Source: Anaeropeptidivorans aminofermentans (lineage in GTDB: Bacteria; Bacillota; Clostridia; Lachnospirales; UBA5962). Taken from it: a stretch of DNA of 64,000 bases. Positions 1-7,609 of the stretch are shown one piece after another (within the stretch, counting starts at the first letter, position 1; every line of letters starts with the position of its first letter). Made by a program: the position numbers and the translations under genes. The stretch is taken from contig NZ_OW711693.1 in assembly GCF_940670685.1 (NCBI RefSeq), positions 930,001 to 994,000 on the forward strand. The letters run 5' to 3'. A model generated the notes under the pieces. The model was not told the DNA's origin. It did not search any database and was given only the letters and a program-made list of their open reading frames with translations.

Positions 1-482
1 TTAGAGGAACCCCCGATTTATCCGCCAACGCAATAATATCAGCCCTTACGGAAAATAAAAAAATAATTCTTGCTGATGGATTAGTATCTGATGCTTCTTT
101 TAAAGTACAGTTTGACCCTCTCCATTCAAAACTTGCAGACGAAATAGAAAAGGCCTATATGGATGCAGGCGTTTTAGTGCCGAATAAAGATGATATTTTA
201 AACCCCATAAAAGACAGGAATAAAATAAAGATATTTGAGGCCCTTGTGGAAGCGGGAACCCTTGTAATGATAGATAAGCAAATGTTTTTTCATAAAGATG
301 TGTATGAAAACTGTCTTAAAATAATGAAGGAACACATTGAAAAAAACGGTACAATAACGTTAGGAGAATTCAGGGATTTAATAGGAGCTTCCAGAAAATA
401 TGCCGTGGCTCTTTTAGAATACTGGGATTCTAAAAAAATAACGAAAAAGGTCGGAGACGCAAGGGTTTTAACTAAAAAGTAA
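1..482 (+). CDS. selB: Selenocysteine-specific elongation factor SelB, C-terminal part (5' truncated by window)
   Basis: The open frame enters at base 3 and ends at TAA 480-482, so the true start lies upstream of the window. The visible roughly 159 residues match the tandem winged-helix C-terminus of SelB, which binds the SECIS hairpin of selenoprotein mRNAs. The closing segment, with ITLGEFRDLIGASRKYA and then KVGDARVL, is the last winged helix of the family. SelB is the specialised GTPase that brings Sec-tRNA to in-frame UGA codons. Its GTPase domains are not visible. Context supports the call, since tRNA-Sec and two UGA-containing glycine reductase genes lie directly downstream. An ATG at 159 is internal and not the start. 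Confidence 0.93.
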   Translation, partial: RGTPDLSANAIISALTENKKIILADGLVSDASFKVQFDPLHSKLADEIEKAYMDAGVLVPNKDDILNPIKDRNKIKIFEALVEAGTLVMIDKQMFFHKDVYENCLKIMKEHIEKNGTITLGEFRDLIGASRKYAVALLEYWDSKKITKKVGDARVLTKK

Positions 483-612
483 AGAAAGTATAATCTTTTA
501 GGTTTTATAATTTAATTATCGGAAATAATAATAGGAAAATATAAACATTAATGCCGAAGGTAACATAGTATAAAAAAGGATAGTTTTTCTAAAGTATATT
601 TTTTAAATGGAT

Positions 613-655
613 AAAAGGCTTAGAATATCTTTAGTAATGGTATACTAAGCCTTTT
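613..655 (+). terminator. Inverted repeat after selB, possible terminator
   Basis: A perfect 11-bp inverted repeat (AAAAGGCTTAG at 613-623, CTAAGCCTTTT at 645-655) has a 21-nt loop and ends in four T. It sits 130 bp after the selB stop. The stem is AT-rich and the loop long, so termination is probably weak. The rest of 483-1020 is AT-rich with no credible gene. Confidence 0.45.
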
Positions 656-1020
656 AAAGTAAATACTTAATTAAAAAATAGTATATATGCCGATAATTTT
701 TAGAGTACGATTTTGGTCGACTATCATACTAGCTGCGGTATACAGAACACTGTCTACAAGATGCATCACAAAATTACACTATTTTTTATATCTATGAATA
801 TTTTGCATAGTAGAAAATATAATTTGCAGGATTTTTTAATAATTTGTCATAAGAAGAAAAATTGTGAAGTTTTTGTCTAAAATTAGGAGGCTATTACTTT
901 ACAAAAAAATATAAATATGTTATTGTTACATTGCATATGAGTGCAGTTTTTCTATCAATAAAACTTATGGAAAACCCTATAGTTAAAGGTATATCTATAA
1001 CTTAAACCATATAGTTCGTG

Positions 1021-1049
1021 TTGACAAATATAACAAAACATGATACCAT
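1021..1049 (+). promoter_or_regulatory. Promoter for tRNA-Sec and probably the grd leader
   Basis: TTGACA at 1021-1026 is followed after 17 bp by TACCAT (1044-1049), preceded by TG at 1041-1042 as an extended -10. The predicted start is about 10 nt before tRNA-Sec. No terminator is seen between the tRNA and the glycine riboswitch, so the same transcript may continue into the leader. Confidence 0.6.
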
Positions 1050-1064
1050 TATTATATATGATAT

Positions 1065-1162
1065 GGGGGTAGAAGGGTCGCTGGTGTGCCCTCCGGTCTT
1101 CAAAACCGGTAATAGCGGCTTATACCCGCTTAGGTGGGTTCGATTCCCACATACCTCCGCCA
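1065..1162 (+). tRNA. selC: tRNA-Sec (anticodon TCA)
   Basis: A 98-nt tRNA with encoded CCA. The anticodon stem CCGGT/ACCGG closes loop CTTCAAA with anticodon TCA, which reads UGA. It has a long variable arm (AGCGG/CCGCT) and a T arm GTGGG/CCCAC around TTCGATT. The acceptor stem GGGGGTA pairs with TACCTCC, including one G-U pair. The long variable arm and UCA anticodon identify tRNA-Sec, which is charged with Ser, converted to Sec, and delivered by SelB. It sits between selB and the selenoprotein operon that needs it. Confidence 0.96.
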
Positions 1163-1197
1163 ATTAGAGGTTAAAATTAAATATGTTTTGGATGAAA

Positions 1198-1320
1198 GCT
1201 ATGGGAGAGACTATTTCATATAGCGCCGAAGGTTTAAGCTTATAGTTTGCCGACTATAAGTGATAATCTCAGGCAAAAGAACCATAGCGGGACAACACTC
1301 TGAAGGGTTCCAACAGAGAA
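1198..1320 (+). ncRNA. Glycine riboswitch (single aptamer with short accessory hairpin)
   Basis: P1 is formed by GCTATGG (1198-1204) and CCATAGC (1282-1288). Inside it are GGGAGAGAC, GCGCCGAAGG and ATCTCAGGCAAAAGAACC, the conserved glycine-aptamer core. A second complete aptamer is absent. A short hairpin CTCTG/CAGAG (about 1299-1317) takes its place, as in singlet glycine riboswitches with a ghost partner. A terminator follows at once. Position before grdX-grdE-grdB implies that glycine controls expression of its own reductase, probably as an ON switch. Confidence 0.9.
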
Positions 1321-1321
1321 G

Positions 1322-1365
1322 GCATCGGGTATACTTTTATATGTTTGTATACTGGGATGCTTTTT
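1322..1365 (+). terminator. Riboswitch expression-platform terminator
   Basis: GCATC (1322-1326) and GTATAC (1329-1334) pair with GTATAC (1347-1352) and GATGC (1356-1360), with a small internal loop, followed by TTTTT. It lies directly downstream of the glycine aptamer and 320 bp before grdX. Confidence 0.8.
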
Positions 1366-1686
1366 ATTATGTTTTTTTACTTGAAGCATTAGCCAAAAAT
1401 TTACAAATATAAAATTTTTACTGCAAAAAACTGGTTTTTGTTAAAAAACAAAGAGGCAGAACTTCCTTGTTTTGAGGCGAAAAAATGCTGATGTTTGAGT
1501 TTAAAAGACATTTTAAGTTCAAATAATACATTAAATGGCATAAATCGTATATTTGAACAATTGTTAATAATAAAAAAATAGGATATACTTATAGTGGGCT
1601 TGTAGCACAATATTTATACGGCTATTAGAATTAGGGTTTTTACCGTATAACAAGGCCTTAAGTAATAATCTGGAAGCAGGGATATA
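1366..1686 (+). other. Long 5' leader between riboswitch terminator and grdX
   Basis: About 320 AT-rich bases with no supported gene. A minus-strand open frame here (1401-1610) has no ribosome binding site and a low-complexity product, and is not considered real. No further riboswitch or promoter was recognised. Confidence 0.4.
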
Positions 1687-2061
1687 GTGGACTTTATCTG
1701 TGTTACGAATAATGAAACACTCTACAACAAGTATAAAGATGATTTTGAAATAAGATTTTATAATATCCCTTTAAGGGATATTATGGTTAAGGTAAGAGAT
1801 ATGGTTCATGACGGCCATAAGATACTTACCCACCCCCTATCAGGAAGTGTAAAACCCGGCGAAACTACAATAAAAAGCATATTTGTCACCAAGAAAAAAA
1901 GCGGGCTTGACCACGAAAGTCTTATTTTAATTGAAACTAGCATAGAAGTCTGCGATAAGTTTGTTAAAAGACATTTTACTTATAAGAAAAGCAGAGAGGA
2001 TTTTGAGACTGTTGATTTATCGCTTGCAGAGTCGGCGCTTGTCAGCATGTCCTCTTTTTGA
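1687..2061 (+). CDS. grdX: GrdX family protein of the glycine reductase operon
   Basis: A 124-residue soluble protein starting at GTG 1687 behind GGAAGCAGGGA. No membrane segment or signal peptide is seen. It matches GrdX by length and by its place as the first gene of a glycine reductase operon. GrdX is conserved in such operons but its biochemical role is not established. It lies 85 bp before grdE and is expected to be under the upstream glycine riboswitch. The identification rests on context and overall resemblance, not on a catalytic motif. Confidence 0.8.
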   Translation: MDFICVTNNETLYNKYKDDFEIRFYNIPLRDIMVKVRDMVHDGHKILTHPLSGSVKPGETTIKSIFVTKKKSGLDHESLILIETSIEVCDKFVKRHFTYKKSREDFETVDLSLAESALVSMSSF

Positions 2062-2146
2062 GTGGGATACCGGCTTCGGCCTGTATTATAAAGGGGTTTG
2101 CAAATAGGGTTAACCCTCAAATTATTATATAAGGGAGGTAAGTGTT

Positions 2147-3427
2147 TTGAAATTAGAATTAGGGTATATTAATATCACCGATATCCTATTTTCCGACGTT
2201 TCAAAGGTAGAGAACGGCGTTCTTCATATTAATAAAGAAGAACTTGAAAAAATCGTTCTTGAGGACGAGCACATCGCTTCAGTTTCTTTCGAAATTGCAA
2301 AGCCGGGTGAAAGCGTTCGTATTACACCTGTTAAAGACGTTCTTGAACCAAGGGTAAAGGTTTCCGGTACTGGAAGTATTTTCCCAGGAACACTTAATAA
2401 GGTAGAGACAGTTGGAAATGGTAGGACACATGTTCTTAAAGGCTGTGCAGTTGTAACTGCCGGTAAAATTGTAGGCTTCCAGGAAGGTATTATCGATATG
2501 TCCGGTGTTGGAGCCGAATACACACCTTTCTCAAAGCTTAACAATCTTGTAATGGTGATTGCACCTGTGGAAGGCTTAAAACAGCATGAGTATGAGCATG
2601 CCGTAAGAATGGCCGGCCTTAAGATTACAGCTCACGTTGGCGAGCTTGGAAGAAACGTTACGCCAGACTCTGTTGACACATTTGAAACACCAACAGTTAC
2701 AGAAGGACTTAAGCTCTATCCAGAGCTTCCAAGAGTAGCTTATGTTCAGATGCTTCAGAGCCAGGGTCTTCTTCATGACACTTATGTTTACGGAGTAGAC
2801 GCTAAGAGAACAATTTCCACATTAATTTATCCTACAGAAATCATGGACGGTGCCATCATAAGCGGTAACTGTGTTTCTGCATGCGATAAGAACACAACAT
2901 ACCATCATTTAAATAACCCAGTTGTTCAAGAATTATTTGCTGCTCACGGCAAAACTCTTAACTTTGTTGGCGTTATAATCACAAACGAGAACGTTTACCT
3001 TATGGATAAAGAGCGTTCATCAGACTGGAGCGCAAAGCTTGCTGAGTTCTTAGGACTTGACGGCGTTGTTGTAAGCCAGGAAGGTTTTGGTAACCCCGAC
3101 ACAGACCTTATTATGAACTGCAAGAAGATTGAAGCTAAAGGCGTTAAGACTGTTATTATAACAGATGAGTATGCAGGCCGTGACGGAAAGAGCCAGTCTC
3201 TTGCCGATGCTGACGCAGCTGCCGATGCAGTTGTTACAGGCGGAAATGCAAACGAAGTTATCGAATTAGGCCCTATGGATAAAGTTATAGGTATGCTTGA
3301 TTACGTTGACAAAATTGCCGGCGGATTCGACGGAAGCCTTAAGGCTGACGGCAGCATCACTGTTGAGCTTCAGGCTATAACAGGCGCAACAAACGAACTC
3401 GGATTTAATAGATTAAGCGCTAGATAA
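2147..3427 (+). CDS. grdE: Glycine reductase protein B, proprotein subunit GrdE
   Basis: A 426-aa protein starting at TTG 2147, seven bases after GGGAGGT. GrdE is made as a proprotein and cleaved at an Asn-Cys bond to give two subunits of the glycine-binding selenoprotein B, with a carbonyl (pyruvoyl-type) group formed from the Cys. The sequence SGNCVSACDK carries this site, and Cys242 by this numbering agrees with the cleavage residue known for the family. It works with GrdB, encoded 18 bp downstream, to bind the amino group of glycine as a Schiff base. Codon use is that of a highly expressed gene. Confidence 0.95.
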   Translation: MKLELGYINITDILFSDVSKVENGVLHINKEELEKIVLEDEHIASVSFEIAKPGESVRITPVKDVLEPRVKVSGTGSIFPGTLNKVETVGNGRTHVLKGCAVVTAGKIVGFQEGIIDMSGVGAEYTPFSKLNNLVMVIAPVEGLKQHEYEHAVRMAGLKITAHVGELGRNVTPDSVDTFETPTVTEGLKLYPELPRVAYVQMLQSQGLLHDTYVYGVDAKRTISTLIYPTEIMDGAIISGNCVSACDKNTTYHHLNNPVVQELFAAHGKTLNFVGVIITNENVYLMDKERSSDWSAKLAEFLGLDGVVVSQEGFGNPDTDLIMNCKKIEAKGVKTVIITDEYAGRDGKSQSLADADAAADAVVTGGNANEVIELGPMDKVIGMLDYVDKIAGGFDGSLKADGSITVELQAITGATNELGFNRLSAR

Positions 3428-3445
3428 AGAAAGGAGGTAAGCACA

Positions 3446-4753
3446 TTGAGTAAAATAAAAGTAGTTCAATATATTAACCAGTTCTTCGCTCAGATAGGCG
3501 GAGAGGAAATGGCTCACATTAAACCAGAGCTTAGACAAGGTCCTGTTGGCCCAGGTCTTGCTTTCAATCAGGCTTTCGGCGATCAGGCTGAAGTAGCGGC
3601 AACAATCATCTGCGGTGACTCTTATTTCAACGAGAACCTTGAGACAGCTAAAAAAGAAGTTCTTGATATGGTAAAATCCCAGAATCCTGACATCTTCATA
3701 GCTGGACCAGCTTTCAATGCAGGCCGTTACGGCGTTGCTTGCGGTACAATCGCAGAAGCAGTTCAGAACGAGCTTAATATCCCTGTTTTAACAGGTATGT
3801 ATATAGAAAACCCAGGCGCAGATATGTTCAAGCAGTCTGTATACGTAGTTTCTACAAAAAACAGTGCTGCAGGCATGAGAGATGCAGTTAAGGTTATGGC
3901 TCCTCTTGCACTTAAACTTGCAAAAGGTGAAGCTATCGGTTCCTCAGCAGAGGAAGGATACCTTCCTAACGGAATCAGAAAGAACTTCTTTGAAAAAGAA
4001 ATCGGAGCTAAGAGAGCTGTTACTATGCTTGTTAAGAAGCTTGCAGGCAAACCTTTTACAACAGAGTATCCTATGCCTGATTTCGACAGAGTAGCACCAA
4101 ACCCAGCAGTTAAGGATATTACAAAGGCTACAATCGCTCTTGTAACTTCCGGCGGTATCGTTCCAAAAGGAAACCCAGACCATATCGAATCTTCAAGTGC
4201 TTCCAAGTACGGCGAATATGATATTGACGGCGTTATGGACCTTACAGCTGAAACTTATGAAACTGCTCACGGTGGTTATGACCCTGTTTATGCAAACGAA
4301 GACTCCGACAGAGTTCTTCCTGTTGACGTTTTAAGAGAGTTTGAAAAAGAAGGCAAAATCGGTAAATTATACAAATATTTCTACACTACAACTGGTAACG
4401 GTACTTCTGTTGCCAACTCCAAAGCTTTTGCTTCTGAATTCGGCAAGAAACTGAAAGAAGACGGAGTAGACGCCGTTATTCTTACTTCCACCTGAGGCAC
4501 CTGTACACGTTGCGGTGCAACGATGGTTAAAGAAGTTGAAAGAGCAGGCATTCCTGTTGTTCATATTTGTACAGTTGTTCCTATTTCCCTTACAGTTGGA
4601 GCGAACAGAATCGTTCCTGCTATAGCAATCCCTCATCCACTTGGCAACCCTGCCTTAACTATGGAAGAGGAAAAAGATATCAGAAGAAAAATGCTTACAA
4701 AAGCATTAAATGCATTAACCACAGAGGTTGATGACCAGACAGTATTTGAATAA
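3446..4753 (+). CDS. grdB: Glycine reductase protein B, selenoprotein subunit GrdB (Sec350)
   Basis: The gene starts at TTG 3446 after AAAGGAGGT and reads through TGA 4493-4495 to TAA 4753, giving 435 residues with selenocysteine at position 350. The Sec context, TST-Sec-GTCTRCGATMVKE, is the family signature. Sec350 attacks the C-alpha of glycine, which is bound to the GrdE carbonyl, and the carboxymethyl group then passes to GrdA. A hairpin begins two bases after the UGA. Any caller that stops at UGA will split this gene into a 349-aa piece and a 76-aa piece starting at 4523. Confidence 0.96.
4493..4518 (+). promoter_or_regulatory. Sec UGA codon of grdB with SECIS-like hairpin
   Basis: TGA 4493-4495 is followed by GCACC (4497-4501) pairing with GGTGC (4514-4518) across a 12-nt loop. 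Bacterial SECIS hairpins sit directly 3' of the UGA inside the coding region and are bound by SelB, and this one has the right distance. SelB recognition of the loop is inferred. Confidence 0.6.
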
Positions 4754-4764
4754 CAAATACTAAG

Positions 4765-4791
4765 CCCGGGGAGCCTCAGGGCTTCCCCGGG
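4765..4791 (+). other. Intercistronic GC-rich hairpin between grdB and trxB
   Basis: CCCGGGGA (4765-4772) pairs with TCCCCGGG (4784-4791), extended by GCC/GGC around loop TCAG. There is no T-run after it, so it is less likely a terminator than a processing or mRNA-stabilising hairpin that separates the stoichiometry of grdEB from trxBA. Confidence 0.55.
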
Positions 4792-4886
4792 AATTATAGA
4801 AGCTTAAAAGGATAAGCTCTGTGGAAATGTCGGCGCTGCATTTGCAGGTCGGTACAAAAAAATTTTAAGACAATTAGGAGGTTAAT

Positions 4887-5831
4887 ATGAGTAAAGTTTA
4901 TGATCTTATTATTCTCGGAGCAGGACCTGCAGGCTTATCAGCAGGTTTATATGCAGGAAGAAGCCGTATTTCTACACTTATAATTGAAAAAAGCAAGGAC
5001 GGCGGACAGATAGCCATTACCGATGAAATCGAAAACTATCCAGGCTCTCTTCCGGAAGAGACCGGCCCTTCCTTAATTAAGAGAATGACAGACCAAGCTG
5101 CAAAATTCGGCGTAGAAAGATGCGCAGACACAATTACAGAAGTTGATTTCACAGGTGAAATCAAAAAAATCACAGGAACAAAAGGCGAATATCTTGCAAA
5201 GAGTATTATTATTGCTACAGGTGCTAACCCAAGACCTATGGGCTGCCCAGGAGAAAAAGAATACGTTGGTAAAGGCGTATCCTACTGTGCAACTTGCGAC
5301 GGTGCATTCTTTGAAGATATGGAAATTTACGTAGTAGGTGGCGGAGACTCTGCTGTTGAAGAGGCTATGTACTTAACTAGATTCGGAAGAAAAGTTACTA
5401 TTATCCACAGACGTGACCAGTTAAGAGCTGCTAAGAGCATTCAGGAAAAAGCATTTAAAAACCCCAAAATGGATTTCATGTGGGATAGCGTTGTTACCGA
5501 AGTTAAAGGTGAAGACGGCGTTATGACAAGCATGATCGTTGAAAACGTTAAAACCGGAGAAAAAACAGAGATTTTTGCAGACGAAGAAGACGGTATTTTC
5601 GGATTATTCGTATTCGTAGGCTTCTTACCTACAACTCAGCTTTTCGAGGGCAAGGTGGCTATGGAAAACGGCTATATTATTGGCGACGAAAACATGCATA
5701 CAAACGTTCCGGGCGTATTCGTAGCAGGTGACTGCCGCGTTAAGAGCTTAAGACAGGTTGTTACAGCTGCTGCCGACGGAGCTATTGCCGCTACTCAGGT
5801 AGAAAAATATCTTGAGCATCTTGAAGGCTAA
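4887..5831 (+). CDS. trxB: Thioredoxin reductase
   Basis: A 314-aa flavoprotein starting at ATG 4887 after TTAGGAGGT. It has the N-terminal FAD motif GAGPAGLSAG (about residues 9-18), an NAD(P)-binding GGGDSAVEEA, and the redox pair CATC (Cys134, Cys137) in SYCATCDGAFF. It transfers electrons from NAD(P)H to thioredoxin. Its location inside the grd operon shows its main job is to reduce the thioredoxin that regenerates the selenol of GrdA after each turnover. In many glycine reducers trxB-trxA precede grdE, whereas here they follow grdB. Confidence 0.95.
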   Translation: MSKVYDLIILGAGPAGLSAGLYAGRSRISTLIIEKSKDGGQIAITDEIENYPGSLPEETGPSLIKRMTDQAAKFGVERCADTITEVDFTGEIKKITGTKGEYLAKSIIIATGANPRPMGCPGEKEYVGKGVSYCATCDGAFFEDMEIYVVGGGDSAVEEAMYLTRFGRKVTIIHRRDQLRAAKSIQEKAFKNPKMDFMWDSVVTEVKGEDGVMTSMIVENVKTGEKTEIFADEEDGIFGLFVFVGFLPTTQLFEGKVAMENGYIIGDENMHTNVPGVFVAGDCRVKSLRQVVTAAADGAIAATQVEKYLEHLEG

Positions 5832-5902
5832 GCAAAACTGAAATTTTTACAATATTTACTTTGAATAAGGGGCCGTTTTACGGCTATAACATAAATAATA
5901 GC

Positions 5903-6030
5903 TATGGTAAATTTAAATTAAGCGGTAACAAATCGTATATTTTGAACGGATTCAATATAGGGCTTTTATCTATTTAGGTCTTTTATGAAAATAGTTTTTT
6001 GTTGCTTCCCTAAGTGAAGTTTACTTTATA
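5903..6030 (+). repeat. Degenerate copy of the TATAGTAAATTT palindromic repeat
   Basis: The left end TATGGTAAATTT and right end AGTTTACTTTATA are decayed forms of the inverted ends seen at 7028-7166 and elsewhere. The interior is AT-rich and only loosely similar. It fills most of the gap between trxB and trxA. Confidence 0.45.
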
Positions 6031-6084
6031 CTGCAAATGCAGATTTTAATTTTAAGTAAAATGATAATATAAGGAGGATTTAAA

Positions 6085-6402
6085 ATGTTAGAAGTTGATA
6101 AGTCAACCTTTGAAACAGAGGTTTTAGGTGCAGAAGGTAAAGTTTTCGTTGATTTCTTTGGTGACGGCTGCGAGCCATGTAAAGCTCTTATGCCTTTCGT
6201 ACACGAATTAGCAGACAAATACGGCGACAAAATAAAGTTTTGCAGCCTTAACACAACAAAAGCAAGAAGACTTGCTATAGGACAAAAGGTTCTCGGCCTT
6301 CCCGTTATGGCTATTTATGAAAACGGCGCTAAAGTTGAAGAGCTTATTAAAGAAGACTGTACAGAAGAAGCCATTGAGGCTCTTGTACAGAAACACATCT
6401 AG
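6085..6402 (+). CDS. trxA: Thioredoxin of the glycine reductase system (GCEPC active site)
   Basis: A 105-aa thioredoxin-fold protein starting at ATG 6085 after AAGGAGG. The active site is G-C29-E-P-C32 instead of the canonical WCGPC. Loss of Trp and replacement of Gly by an acidic residue are typical of thioredoxins dedicated to glycine reductase. It delivers electrons from TrxB to reduce the oxidised Sec-Cys pair of GrdA. It is 72 bp before grdA, in the same direction. Confidence 0.93.
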   Translation: MLEVDKSTFETEVLGAEGKVFVDFFGDGCEPCKALMPFVHELADKYGDKIKFCSLNTTKARRLAIGQKVLGLPVMAIYENGAKVEELIKEDCTEEAIEALVQKHI

Positions 6403-6473
6403 TTTCAGCAACAGGTTATTTTACGCAACTAGCGTTTAATAATATAAAGTCAACATAAGAAAGGAGAATCCAT

Positions 6474-6944
6474 ATGAGCCTTTTAGAAGGTAAGAAAGTC
6501 ATCATTATTGGTGATAGAGATGGTGTTCCTGGTCCTGCAATTGAAGAAGTAGTAAAGACTGCCGGTGCAGATGTAGTATTTTCTTCAACAGAATGCTTTG
6601 TCTGAACTGCCGCCGGTGCAATGGACCTGGAAAATCAAAAGAGAGTTAAGGAATTTGCTGAACAATTCGGACCAGAAAATCTGGTTGTAGTTGTTGGTGC
6701 AGCGGAAGCTGAAGCTGCTGGTCTTGCAGCTGAAACCGTTACAGCAGGTGATCCTACTTTTGCAGGCCCATTAACAGGAGTTCAGTTGGGACTCAAGGTA
6801 TATCATGTTTGTGAAGAAGAAATTAAATCCGAAGTAGATGAAGCAGTTTATGATGAACAAGTTGGCATGATGGAAATGGTACTTGATGTCGATGAAATCG
6901 CTTCAGAAATGCAGGGAATCAGAGACGAGTTTACGAAGTACTAA
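6474..6944 (+). CDS. grdA: Glycine reductase selenoprotein A (Sec44)
   Basis: ATG 6474 follows AAAGGAG. The frame passes through TGA 6603-6605 and ends at TAA 6944, giving 156 residues with Sec at 44 in ECFV[12 protein letters not shown]. The C-x-x-Sec motif is diagnostic of GrdA, the small acidic carrier that receives the carboxymethyl group from protein B as a Se-carboxymethyl selenoether and hands it to protein C. The apparent open frame from 6621 is only the part after Sec. Downstream of this UGA I see only a weak imperfect hairpin. Confidence 0.96.
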
Positions 6945-6954
6945 TCTCTAAGAG

Positions 6955-6998
6955 AATGGTGGTGTGGCAGTGGTTATCCTCTGCCTATCACCATTTTT
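6955..6998 (+). terminator. Terminator after grdA
   Basis: AATGGTG (6955-6961) pairs with CACCATT (6989-6995), and inside it GGCAG (6966-6970) pairs with CTGCC (6981-6985). The right arm runs into TTTTT. It separates grdX-to-grdA from grdCD. Confidence 0.75.
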
Positions 6999-7027
6999 GA
7001 GATAAGGCTTTATGTTAATATACTCTT

Positions 7028-7166
7028 TATAGTAAATTTCATATAAAGAAGCAGCAAAAGCCTATTCCCAACAGGCTCAAAAATACGGATTTCCTTCGGA
7101 AACGGTACATTTTTGAACCTGTGCGAATATACGGCTTTGCTACTATTTAACTTTAAATTTACTATA
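7028..7166 (+). repeat. Palindromic repeat family A, copy 1
   Basis: A 139-bp element with perfect 12-bp inverted ends TATAGTAAATTT / AAATTTACTATA. Its interior contains AAGAAGCAGCAAAAGCC, a near-palindromic centre GGATTTCCTTCGGAAAC and ACGGCTTTGCTAC. It is clearly related to copies at 7251, 10404 (reverse orientation), 16364, 17373 (reverse) and 31637. It carries no coding capacity, as expected of a MITE or dispersed hairpin. Confidence 0.75.
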
Positions 7167-7250
7167 TTTATCAGTAGTAAACGAACTTGAAATCAGAAAA
7201 GGATGGAAAGCTGTATTCCGGAACGTTTGCTGCTTGTGAAGTTTGTTTAC

Positions 7251-7386
7251 TATAGTAAATTCTTATAAAGAAGCAACAAAAACAGATTTGCTAAAGACTC
7301 AAAACGTATCTTTCCAGGGGAACAGTATATTTTTGAGCTTTTATAAATATATGGTTTTGTTACTGTTTAACTTTAGATTTACTATA
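7251..7386 (+). repeat. Palindromic repeat family A, copy 2
   Basis: A 136-bp element with ends TATAGTAAATT / GATTTACTATA. It is a diverged copy of the element at 7028 in the same orientation. Just before it, 7175-7252 holds another inverted repeat (AGTAAACGAACTT against AAGTTTGTTTACT) whose right arm overlaps this element's left end, suggesting nested insertions. From 7387 to 7609 the grdC leader shows no other clear feature. Confidence 0.65.
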
Positions 7387-7609
7387 TATATCATATGGAA
7401 GCTTCAATTTCAAATAGTATTAAAAAACAATGAGCTATTTAAGCTTAATATATAGTTTATACTAAGCACATTTGAAAAATGATATAAGCGTAAGATTGTA
7501 AATCGTTTTTTAAGTGAGCATCTCCTTAAAGTTAGCAAGTATCTTTTTACCTTTGTTAACTATAACCCTTTATTCCATAATAAATAATTGAGGAAGGTTG
7601 TGAATTTTT

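Noticed and set aside
1401-1610. 69-aa minus-strand gene in the grd leader
   Set aside because: Low-complexity product, no ribosome binding site, and it lies on the opposite strand to a leader transcript.
4523-4753. Separate 76-aa gene after grdB
   Set aside because: It is the part of grdB after the selenocysteine codon, continuous in frame through TGA 4493.
6621-6944. GrdA starting at 6621
   Set aside because: This ATG lies after the Sec codon. The true start is ATG 6474 with a good ribosome binding site.
7243-7455. 70-aa plus-strand gene before grdC
   Set aside because: It lies wholly within palindromic repeat sequence and is low-complexity.
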